A stretch of 64,000 nucleotides of DNA from positions 1 to 64,000 of the forward strand of contig CAZFAJ010000001.1 of the NCBI GenBank assembly GCA_964517005.1, written 5' to 3'. The position numbers and the translations under genes were made by a program. Positions 27,222-35,443 of this stretch are shown here, in pieces. The notes under the pieces are model-generated. The model saw nothing but the letters and a program-made list of their open reading frames with translations. It made no database searches and was not told the DNA's origin. How positions within the stretch are numbered: the stretch's first letter is position 1; every line of letters starts with the position of its first letter. This DNA is from CAYVBJ01 sp964517005 (lineage in GTDB: Bacteria; Bacteroidota; Rhodothermia; Balneolales; Balneolaceae).

Positions 27222-28069
27222 CGTTGAACCTCCAGAGTAACCATCTCAATAATTCCGCCTTTGTTTAGCCGGAAAATTGCCCGGCCATTCGTTAAGTCAA
27301 TTCGCTCCAGTCGCCCCATGTAAACAGGATCATTTTCACTCAAACTGACCATTCTGCCATTTTGATTCATGACAAACACTTTTGAAGAAGATATGCCCAC
27401 CAACCTGCTGTTCTCGATATTTGTCAGATTGTCAACATTAGGTGGTAAATCACGAATCAGCGGGAAGAATGGATTTGAAAAATCGTCTACTGACCTGAGG
27501 TTTGTAAACATGGCAAGTGCGTCCATCGTCCCCGATCGGTTATAGAAACTGTTGATATCAAAATTAAAGCTTACACGATTATAATTTCCCGGTTCACCAA
27601 TGGGTGTTACAGTAATGTTATTTATTTTTTGTACTGCCTGGCTATTCTCAATTCTGTTAATGAAGTTAAAAACTGACCTGTAACTGCCTGTCCCATTAAT
27701 CGAGGAACTAATAATTCCATATCTTTCAGTTAATGAGGAATCACTATAAACATAGTTGAATTCCAAATCATCACTTTCGGGAGACAAGTCGATTAGAAAA
27801 TCAAATACGTCATCGGAATTACTGGAAGAGAACAAAGCTTTATCAAAATTCTCGATAAACTTCTGAGCAGCTTCAAACTGTTCCCGAACTACCGGCAGCT
27901 GATCTGCAACAGACTTCTTGTTATTATATTCATTTTGCAGTTCATCAACAGTCACATTCATTTCTTCAATCGTTGATTTCTGATAGTACTGGATATAGCC
28001 GAAGCCGGTACCTAAAATAGCCAAGAGTACCACAAGCAGAATGAGCGTATTTCGTATTGCGTATGACAT
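27218..28069 (-). CDS. PilO-like inner-membrane protein with PilP-like C-terminal segment
   Basis: A 283-residue protein. A single N-terminal membrane helix (about 9-30) is followed by a coiled coil and a ferredoxin-like PilO domain (about 60-175). The last about 70 residues (GISSSKVFVMNQNGRMVSL...GRAIFRLNKGG) look like the beta-domain of PilP, the link to the secretin. No separate pilP gene exists in the cluster, so I read this as a PilO-PilP fusion; the PilP part is an inference from pattern and position. Start and stop overlap both neighbours. Confidence 0.7.
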   Translation of the reverse strand: MSYAIRNTLILLVVLLAILGTGFGYIQYYQKSTIEEMNVTVDELQNEYNNKKSVADQLPVVREQFEAAQKFIENFDKALFSSSNSDDVFDFLIDLSPESDDLEFNYVYSDSSLTERYGIISSSINGTGSYRSVFNFINRIENSQAVQKINNITVTPIGEPGNYNRVSFNFDINSFYNRSGTMDALAMFTNLRSVDDFSNPFFPLIRDLPPNVDNLTNIENSRLVGISSSKVFVMNQNGRMVSLSENDPVYMGRLERIDLTNGRAIFRLNKGGIIEMVTLEVQR

Positions 28070-29757
28070 TACTCTTCACCTCTGTTTAATACTTCACGTA
28101 CCTGTTTCAGATTTTCAGGAGAAAATGCAGAACGATCGGGTACAATTTCTTTAATCATAAAATTAAAAATGAAAACTTCTCTTTCCCGTATTAAATCTTT
28201 TCGCACATTTAACAGAGTAACTTCCGAAAACTGCCTGGCAAGCTGAGGAATCCTGTTTCTGAACAATGAAACTCCTTCAACCATTAGGTTGTCATTCGCC
28301 TGTCGCAAATTCGTAATCCACATTCCCCCAATATCATTAACGGCATTGTTGAATTTATCAAGTGAAACCGTCCATCGTATTGTGCCCTGGCTCAGTGTGT
28401 CAAGAAGTACGATTTGGTCTTGCAATTGCGCCAGGTTTTCTGAAAACTCGTTTGTTTGATCCACCACAGGATTCAATTCCCGTATCTGACTTTCAAATTG
28501 AGTGATGTTGTTACTCAGGCTTTCAATAGTTTGAGCATTTTGCTGATAATAATAATTGATGATTATCGGGCTTAAGCCTATCAGCAACAGTAGTAAGAAT
28601 CCATGCCAGTGAAGCTGGAAAACTTTTTGTCTTTCTGCGATATATTCCGGTAAAAACGAAATCTGAGGATAGGCATCTCTGTTGACGCCCGCTGCAGCTG
28701 AAGCAATACCAATTGCAGTTGTGAATGATGAAAGTGCAATTTTTTTATTTTCTTCACATGTAAACTTCTCGGAATCAAACTCAAAATCATCAATTTCAAG
28801 ATCGGGAAAGTTTTTTCTAAAGAATTCTATTGCAGATTCGCCAATAGAATTGTTATAGATGATTAATCTGTCAAGTCCCGGCACTTCTCCGGTATCAAGC
28901 TGAAACAGAATTTTTGAAAAAATAGTGTTTAAAAAACTTTTGCTTTCGGTTCCTTCATTGATAACCGGAGATACCTGGAGAATTTGGTCGCCAAGCATAA
29001 AAATCATTCTGCATTTTTTGGGCCCGAATTTAAGCAGTGCAGTTATTTGAGTCTCATCAGTTTGATAATGATCTTTATAGAGACCAACCATTGCGGCTTC
29101 ATCAGGTGTGACTTCACTGATAAAAAGTTTACCACTGTACAAGTCATTAACCCGGTTAATAAGCTGAAGGCTGGAGGGTTCGTGGTCGACAGAAGCAATT
29201 ACAATAGAGCCGTCATTGCGAAGGTAATATTCATAATTATTTTTTTGAGGCTGCTCCCCGTAAATCGCTTTCAGTTTATCTTCAACAAGCTCAGTAAGTT
29301 CTTTCTTTTTTAAATTGGAATAATCATTTTCTTTAACAAACTGAAATATTGTGTTTCCCGCCGGGACATTAATACCGATGTTATGATTTTTCTCATCAAG
29401 ATTTGAGAAATAGTTGTAGAGCACCATTTCGTTGTTACTCGGGGCTCCTGCTTCATCAACAAGATCAAAACTGCCGGCATCTGGCTCAGCCGTATCCAGA
29501 TCGTCCAGGTTAATGATATCGTCGTCACTTTCTGTTTCTGCTTCTTCTTCTCCGATACCAAATATAGATTCAGCATCATAATTCATGTTATCAAAAGAAA
29601 CATTTTCTTCTTCTTGCTTCCCTTCTGATAACTCATCAACCAATGTCAGTTTATCAAGTCGGACGACTTCAATTCCGGATTTGGTTGTTCTGATTTTTGC
29701 AAATCTTACAACAGCTCCTTCAAATGAAATTCCTATGTAGTCTCTGTTCTTAATCAT
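28069..29757 (-). CDS. PilM-PilN fusion protein of the type IV pilus alignment complex
   Basis: A 562-residue protein. Residues 1-360 resemble the actin-like PilM (YIGISFEGAVVRFAKI, ALLKFGPKKCRMIFML, TAIGIASAA) with a very acidic insertion (about 45-105) and degraded nucleotide motifs. From about 364 the segment ISFLPEYIAERQ mimics the conserved N-terminus of PilN (INLLP), followed by one membrane helix (about 385-401), a coiled coil and a ferredoxin-like PilN domain. In most bacteria PilM is cytoplasmic and docks on the short N-terminal peptide of PilN; here the two are covalently joined. It shares one base with the pilO-like gene. Confidence 0.75.
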   Translation of the reverse strand: MIKNRDYIGISFEGAVVRFAKIRTTKSGIEVVRLDKLTLVDELSEGKQEEENVSFDNMNYDAESIFGIGEEEAETESDDDIINLDDLDTAEPDAGSFDLVDEAGAPSNNEMVLYNYFSNLDEKNHNIGINVPAGNTIFQFVKENDYSNLKKKELTELVEDKLKAIYGEQPQKNNYEYYLRNDGSIVIASVDHEPSSLQLINRVNDLYSGKLFISEVTPDEAAMVGLYKDHYQTDETQITALLKFGPKKCRMIFMLGDQILQVSPVINEGTESKSFLNTIFSKILFQLDTGEVPGLDRLIIYNNSIGESAIEFFRKNFPDLEIDDFEFDSEKFTCEENKKIALSSFTTAIGIASAAAGVNRDAYPQISFLPEYIAERQKVFQLHWHGFLLLLLIGLSPIIINYYYQQNAQTIESLSNNITQFESQIRELNPVVDQTNEFSENLAQLQDQIVLLDTLSQGTIRWTVSLDKFNNAVNDIGGMWITNLRQANDNLMVEGVSLFRNRIPQLARQFSEVTLLNVRKDLIREREVFIFNFMIKEIVPDRSAFSPENLKQVREVLNRGEE

Positions 29758-29767
29758 TCAGTAGTGA

Positions 29768-31012
29768 TTAATCGATATCACTCATCAACTGGAGGATACG
29801 TTTTTTGTTATTGGCATTATTAAGGGCTTCATCTTTCGAAATGCGGCCTTCATCATACAGTCGTTTAAGATCTTGCTCCATTGTAATCATTCCTTTATCA
29901 CTGCCTTCTGCAAGCATCTGATAAATTTCATTCACATTATTGTTGCGAATTGCGGCACGCACAGATGGTGTAGCGAGCAAAACTTCTTTAGCCATGGTGA
30001 GTTTACCGTCTACAGTTTGCACAAGCTTCTGGCTCATTACACATGTTAACACATCTGCTAACCTGGTTCGAACTCTGGTTTGTTCTTCCGTTGGTACTTC
30101 ACCTAATATCCGTTCGATACTCTCCATGGCGGAGGATGTGTGTAAAGTGCCATATGTTTTATGCCCTGAATCAGTGATTTCAAGTGCAGTCATAATTGTT
30201 TCAGGATCACGAAGCTCACCGATTACGATAATATCAGGATCCTGCCGTAAAGCCTGAATCGCTCCCATTTTAAAAGAAGGGACATCCCGTCCTACTTCAC
30301 GGTGGCGAATTACTGAGCGAACAGGTTTGTGTATCAGTTCCACAGGTGATGCAATAATAACCACATGAGCATCTACTGTACGGTTATTTGCATCAATAAT
30401 GGTATCGAGTGTAGATGACTTTCCGGATCCGGTAATTCCCGTAATAAGTGTCAGTCCGTATTTATAATATTTTAAACTGAGTGCCTTTGCCACCTCTGGA
30501 TGAACACCTAACCCTTTAAAAGGACGGATTTCAGCATCAATCTTCCGCATATTGAGTGCCAGATGCTCTAAATCAAAATACATATCGGCACGGAAACGCT
30601 GATATTCTCCATTGTCAAGTTCTACGGAGTATGAAAAATCAAGATTTTTATCATTAATCAGCTTCTCTCTTTGTGATGGCATTATAATATTATGAAGAAG
30701 AACATCCGTCTCTGTCTTTGATAATTCGATTGCTGAGGAGATTGGAGACTTCACACCGTAAATCCTGTACCAGATTTTACCGTCACACCCGGCACTGCCG
30801 AGGTCAATATCTGAAGCATTAAGGCTGCGCATTTGAACCAGAAACATCTCGAGCAAATTCTTTAATTCCTGGCGGTTGTCATCTTCAAGATTATCAATAA
30901 TCTCTCCAATCTTTTTATGATACTCCATTCCCCGGACTGATTTGGGAATTTGCTCAATAATTGGCTGAGCCACATCCTTAATAGGTTTTAGAGATATCGT
31001 TTGTCCGTTCAT
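29768..31012 (-). CDS. pilT: PilT-family pilus retraction ATPase
   Basis: A 414-residue hexameric ATPase. Walker A is GITGSGKS (192-199), the Asp box and Walker B are DPDIIVIGELRD, the His box is GHKTYGTLHTSSA, and the C-terminus has the PilT-specific AIRNNNVNEIYQML (a variant of AIRNLIRE) and GMITMEQDL. It lacks the tetracysteine zinc motif of PilB. It starts a block of tightly packed genes (pilT, pilMN, pilO-like, pilQ) after a 377-base spacer. Confidence 0.9.
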   Translation of the reverse strand: MNGQTISLKPIKDVAQPIIEQIPKSVRGMEYHKKIGEIIDNLEDDNRQELKNLLEMFLVQMRSLNASDIDLGSAGCDGKIWYRIYGVKSPISSAIELSKTETDVLLHNIIMPSQREKLINDKNLDFSYSVELDNGEYQRFRADMYFDLEHLALNMRKIDAEIRPFKGLGVHPEVAKALSLKYYKYGLTLITGITGSGKSSTLDTIIDANNRTVDAHVVIIASPVELIHKPVRSVIRHREVGRDVPSFKMGAIQALRQDPDIIVIGELRDPETIMTALEITDSGHKTYGTLHTSSAMESIERILGEVPTEEQTRVRTRLADVLTCVMSQKLVQTVDGKLTMAKEVLLATPSVRAAIRNNNVNEIYQMLAEGSDKGMITMEQDLKRLYDEGRISKDEALNNANNKKRILQLMSDID

Positions 31013-31389
31013 TTTGTAATAATAGCCTGATTCCGATTAAGCTGATATTTTTTATTTAACTTCGGGTGTTTAAAAAAGACTTCCGAAACGATGAAATGTT
31101 ACAATTCCGAACCCATATTAACTAATAATTTCTAATAATTACCCTGATTAATGAGAATAAAAGTCTTTATTGATTACCTATATACAAAGAACGTATTAAA
31201 ATGACAGAAATATTTTAAAAGGCAAAACCCTTTGAATATAGTAATTAATAAAAATATATTTTACATCAAACAATATCTGAAACCACTATAAAAAATTAGA
31301 CTATATTTTTAAAATCCCATTAAAAATATTCCAAACAACTTATGAAAAAAGTTTAGACTTTCCGATAATCGAGAACAGGTCAATTATTT
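31013..31389. other. 377-base AT-rich spacer before pilT
   Basis: No credible reading frame on either strand and no strong hairpin. It separates the pilC-pilB-cNMP block from pilT-pilMN-pilO-pilQ and probably holds a promoter for the second block. I do not see a confident -35/-10 pair. Confidence 0.4.
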
Positions 31390-31893
31390 TTATAATTTAC
31401 GTTCATCCAGTAGTTTTTTCTTTAACTGAAGTAACTGAATATTCATATTCTGAATTTTATCCTGCTGTATTTCAATAATATTTTTGGTGAAAATATTAAA
31501 CAATTTCTCCGGTCTTCTGCGGAAATAGTTTAACACATCATAACGCTCAAACTTAAGCAGAATACAATCATTGTGGGCGGTTACTTTTGCCATACGGGTG
31601 TGTTTGCTGAAAAGAAATGTTTCCCCAAGAAAACTGCCTGCACCAAGATTGGCCAATTCAATATTATCATTCCATACGGTAACTTTGCCATCTGCGACTA
31701 AAAAAGCTGACGTAATGTAATCACTTTGATCAAATACGAGGTCATGACTTACAAATCGCTGCTCTTCACCCATTTGAAGAAAAGCAAGTACATCTTCGTA
31801 GTGAAAATTTCTTAGCAGATGCGGCGGGGATTTGAGCAGCTTGCGCAGATATGTTGGCATCATATCCATTGGCGGTCGATATTTAAATTGCAT
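31390..31893 (-). CDS. Cyclic-nucleotide-binding domain protein without DNA-binding domain
   Basis: A 167-residue protein made of one cNMP-binding barrel (about 25-135) and a C-terminal helix/coiled coil (IQNMNIQLLQLKKKL). The phosphate-binding cassette reads GAGSFLGETFLFSKHTRMAKV, keeping the Glu and the Arg that contact the cyclic phosphate in CRP-like proteins. There is no helix-turn-helix, so it is not a CRP-type repressor or activator. It lies 24 bases after pilB and upstream of pilT, suggesting that it adjusts the motors in response to a cyclic nucleotide. Confidence 0.8.
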   Translation of the reverse strand: MQFKYRPPMDMMPTYLRKLLKSPPHLLRNFHYEDVLAFLQMGEEQRFVSHDLVFDQSDYITSAFLVADGKVTVWNDNIELANLGAGSFLGETFLFSKHTRMAKVTAHNDCILLKFERYDVLNYFRRRPEKLFNIFTKNIIEIQQDKIQNMNIQLLQLKKKLLDERKL

Positions 31894-31917
31894 TATGGTA
31901 CTCCGTTTTACTATTTA

Positions 31918-33696
31918 CTAATCTTCAATTGTTATGGCGATTATTTCTTCAATCGATGTAATTCCTTCCTTGATCCTTTCGCGGCCCGATGCGCGAAGTG
32001 TAAGCATTCCATCTTTTACCGCTTGTTCTTTGATAACATTTTCATCAATATCTTCACCCGAGTCAAGTATTAAACGTTTGATTTCTTTGGTAAACAGGAG
32101 TGCTTCATGTATTGCCGCTCTCCCCTTATAACCTGAATTATTACACTTCTCACACCCTACAGGTCCGTAAAAAGTAGTTGATTCGATCTCTTCGTCAGTA
32201 AAGCCAATACCTTTCAATGTTTCGGGATGAGGATTGACTACCTCTTTACAATTTTTACAGAGAGTTCTTATAAGCCTTTGTGCCATAACAAGATTTACAG
32301 CATTTGCAATCAGAAACGGTTCAACCCCCATCTTAAATAACCTGGATATAACACTTGGTGCGTCATTCGTGTGAAGCGTGGAAAAAGTAAGGTGACCGGT
32401 ATTGGCCATTTTAATAGCAATTTCCGCAGTTTTCAAATCACGGATCTCACCAACAAGCACAATATCAGGATCATGACGTAAAATTCCCCTGATCGCCATA
32501 TCAAATGTCATATGATGACTGATTTTGAGCTGCCTTGCTCCATTGATGAGATATTCAACCGGTTCTTCAACTGTTAAAACATTTTTTGTGGGGTCCAGCA
32601 CATAGTAAAGTGCAGCCACAAGTGTTGTTGATTTACCACTTCCGGTAGGCCCGGTGATGATCACAATTCCGGATGGTTTTTCGATCGATTTCACAAAATC
32701 TGCTTTAGCTTTCTCCTGCAGCCCCAAAATATTGAGATCAGTAATAACCTTGCGGTCATCCAAAACCCGGATCACTACCGACTCAAATTTTCTGTCGAAC
32801 TGAGCACCGACCATTGGCATAATCGAGACCCTGTACCGGATGCTGTGATTGTCAACTGTTCTCTGAATAAATCCATCCTGCGAAGAATCTCTTTCAAAGC
32901 GGTCAACATTACGCGTTTTGTCTTTCACAACTGCTGAAATTGCTTCAGGTTTTACATTCTTCTGCTGATACCAAAGCTGTAACTTTCCGTCTACACGAAA
33001 ACGGATATCTGTAGTGGAAGGTCCGCTGGGGATAATGTGAATGTCACTTACATCCTGGCGTACAGCCTCAATCAGTACTCCCTCAATCAGAGAGTTGAGC
33101 ATACTTTGATTAATTTCTGCTTCAATCTCTTCCTCGTCAATTTCCTGATCCGTCTTGCCTTCTAAATCTGTTTCTTCGTAATCTATCTCTTCGAGCAGAT
33201 CCAGAAATTCATTCTTTTGTTCGTAAACCTTGGTAATAATACTCTCCAGCAATTCATACCGGCAGTATGTTAATTCAAAATGTGTGTAATTTAATTTTGA
33301 AAGAATATTTGAAAGAATCGGATTAGAAGGATCTGCTGCAGCAATTGTCAGAGATGTTGATGTTCTTCGAATGGGAATAGCTTTCTGGTGAATCAGCTCA
33401 TCAATAGATTCATTCGATAATTCCTGAATATACTGTTTAATTTCTTTCAGTTTTTCATCCGGAACCTCATTTTTATCAACAAAAACCTCATCAAAGGCAT
33501 AAATATTTGCTATCTCTTTCATGATTTGATGGCGGTCGAGATTCAAATCCTGATATAGGATTTGCCCAAGTCTGCGATTTGAGTTAGCCGGTTCACTTGA
33601 TAAAATATTCAAAGCCATCTGGAGCTGATCGTCAGTTATCACTCCTCTTTTTAAAAGAATATCTCCAATATGTCGCCGTGTATTAACTTTACCCAT
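31918..33696 (-). CDS. pilB: PilB/GspE-family assembly ATPase
   Basis: A 592-residue traffic ATPase. N-terminal MshEN-type domain (about 5-150, with RLGQILYQDL), an acidic linker (about 155-195), then the GspE core with Walker A TGPTGSGKS, Asp box/Walker B DPDIVLVGEIRD, His box GHLTFSTLHTNDA and a tetracysteine zinc site (LCKNC...GCEKC). MshEN domains in some homologues bind c-di-GMP. It powers pilus or pseudopilus extension. It is followed by the cNMP-binding protein and preceded, 127 bases away, by pilC. Confidence 0.92.
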   Translation of the reverse strand: MGKVNTRRHIGDILLKRGVITDDQLQMALNILSSEPANSNRRLGQILYQDLNLDRHQIMKEIANIYAFDEVFVDKNEVPDEKLKEIKQYIQELSNESIDELIHQKAIPIRRTSTSLTIAAADPSNPILSNILSKLNYTHFELTYCRYELLESIITKVYEQKNEFLDLLEEIDYEETDLEGKTDQEIDEEEIEAEINQSMLNSLIEGVLIEAVRQDVSDIHIIPSGPSTTDIRFRVDGKLQLWYQQKNVKPEAISAVVKDKTRNVDRFERDSSQDGFIQRTVDNHSIRYRVSIMPMVGAQFDRKFESVVIRVLDDRKVITDLNILGLQEKAKADFVKSIEKPSGIVIITGPTGSGKSTTLVAALYYVLDPTKNVLTVEEPVEYLINGARQLKISHHMTFDMAIRGILRHDPDIVLVGEIRDLKTAEIAIKMANTGHLTFSTLHTNDAPSVISRLFKMGVEPFLIANAVNLVMAQRLIRTLCKNCKEVVNPHPETLKGIGFTDEEIESTTFYGPVGCEKCNNSGYKGRAAIHEALLFTKEIKRLILDSGEDIDENVIKEQAVKDGMLTLRASGRERIKEGITSIEEIIAITIED

Positions 33697-33823
33697 GTGT
33701 AAGATTGATGAAATAAAAAAATTCTAAAACTCAGCTAAAGCCGTTATTAATATACCTAAACAGTTTCATTTTTCAGACAGCTGAAATTTGTAACAAAATT
33801 AACCGGTATGCAATTGGATTTTG

Positions 33824-35164
33824 TTAAAATCCACCATTATTTGGCTGAACAAGTGCTGCTTCAGATGAAACGACCGTAATGGCTATCAGCGCTATCATAA
33901 TAAATAGATTTATAAACAAATTAATCATATCAATTACGGATTCCATCTTATAGGTTGTTTGTACCTCGTAATATTCCGCCAGCTGTTTCGCATTCTGTCT
34001 TAAAGCCCCTGATTCAGCGCCAAGTCTGAAACGGCTGATTGCCGTATTTGTAAAGACACCTGTTGCCTCAATAGCTTCAACCAGCCCCGCCCCTTCTTTG
34101 AGCATCATTTTAATAGCTGTCTCTTTAATCTGTTTTTCCATATAAGTATTACGGCATGCCTCTGCCGCAACTTTTATCACTTCAATATTTTGCCCTGAGC
34201 CACTGTATAGTGTATAAAATACACGTGAAAAAATCTCAATACTTGTTTTATGGAGAAGGTCACCGATCACCGGTATTTTTATAATATATTTATCGAGCCA
34301 GAGTTTACCTTTTGGCGTTTTTACAAACATAAAAAACATAACTGCAGGGATGATAAAAAGGAGGCTAAGAGTGATCCAGTTAGCCTGTAACCAATAACTC
34401 ATCTCCAGTGTTGCCGCCGTCATTGGCGGTAAAATAATATCGAATTCAAGAAAGAGTTCAGCCGTTGCGGGAAAAATATAAGCCACATAGAAAATACAAG
34501 TGGCAATGACGGCAAGTACCGTCACTGTTGGCATCATTAAAGACCTTCTTAAATTCTTCTTGAACTCCGCATCTCTTTCCAGAAACTTTGCAGTACTTTC
34601 AAAAACGAGTGCCATGTTACCCGATGTGGATGCCACACTTAACATGTATGCTGCGAACTTCCCGAACACATCTTCATGCTTACCGTAAACCTCGGAGCCT
34701 TCCTTACCATCTTTCAGATCTTTCTGAATCTCCTTGATTACTTCTTTCATTTTCTTGTTCTGTGTATCCTCATAAAGAAGAGTCAGAATTTCATCATAGG
34801 GAAGCTGCTGTTTTAACAAGTCCGCAGAAAGACTCACAAAAGTCACGATATCCTGAGTGGGTACTCCCCCTTTAAAATCAATTAATTTGCGATTAACGCT
34901 GTGTACCTTATATCCAAGTTTTACAAGAGCCCGTTCAAGTTCTTCTTTATTATAGGCTTCCTGTTCCCCCTTAACAACTGGCTTCCCGTCCCGCTGCACT
35001 TTGTAGAGATAGGTTTGCTTCTGTTCAATGTTCTGAATTTTATAACCGTTGCCATTCAAAGATTTTTCTACTTTTTTTTGAGCTTCTTTTTTTGAAAGAG
35101 CTTCAAACTCAGTTTTAATGGGCTTTCCGGATTGTGAAATTGCTTTTAGTCGAAATTGGGGCAT
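33824..35164 (-). CDS. pilC: PilC/GspF-family inner-membrane platform protein with doubled N-terminal module
   Basis: A 446-residue polytopic platform protein. The two T2SSF helical domains (about 105-225 and 305-425) are separated and closed by membrane helices (about 205-228, 255-278 and 415-435). The N-terminus holds two copies of a short alpha/beta module (about 3-48 and 51-95: FRLKAISQSGKP... and YLYKVQRDGKPV..., each with an E-A/K-E helix and a LG/NGYK turn). Standard PilC has one. It is first in the pilus-like cluster and diverges from a CoA-transferase gene. Confidence 0.9.
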   Translation of the reverse strand: MPQFRLKAISQSGKPIKTEFEALSKKEAQKKVEKSLNGNGYKIQNIEQKQTYLYKVQRDGKPVVKGEQEAYNKEELERALVKLGYKVHSVNRKLIDFKGGVPTQDIVTFVSLSADLLKQQLPYDEILTLLYEDTQNKKMKEVIKEIQKDLKDGKEGSEVYGKHEDVFGKFAAYMLSVASTSGNMALVFESTAKFLERDAEFKKNLRRSLMMPTVTVLAVIATCIFYVAYIFPATAELFLEFDIILPPMTAATLEMSYWLQANWITLSLLFIIPAVMFFMFVKTPKGKLWLDKYIIKIPVIGDLLHKTSIEIFSRVFYTLYSGSGQNIEVIKVAAEACRNTYMEKQIKETAIKMMLKEGAGLVEAIEATGVFTNTAISRFRLGAESGALRQNAKQLAEYYEVQTTYKMESVIDMINLFINLFIMIALIAITVVSSEAALVQPNNGGF

Positions 35165-35259
35165 TTGATAAAACCTTAAATTCCTATTTATGTTGAGATA
35201 TCTTCATTGACAAGAGTAGATTCAACGGGAATTGTGACAATGTTAGCTGTAGATTTTTG

Positions 35260-35268
35260 TGGTATAAT
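35260..35268 (+). promoter_or_regulatory. Candidate extended -10 promoter upstream of the CoA-transferase
   Basis: TGGTATAAT matches an extended -10 element exactly, about 175 bases before the ATG at 35444. No good -35 is at the standard distance. FCB-group promoters often differ from this consensus, so this is only a candidate. Confidence 0.25.
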
Positions 35269-35443
35269 TATAAACCTTTCTCATCTCTCAATCTAATTAT
35301 GAGTTGATTAAAAATTTATAATTCTTGGAGCCGGTTTCTCTTAAATTATTTTCTGGAATAATTTATTTTGATAAATACATAAAGATTTCATCTATTATTC
35401 AGATTATAAAGCAAGTAATTACCTAAAAACTAACCAATGATTT

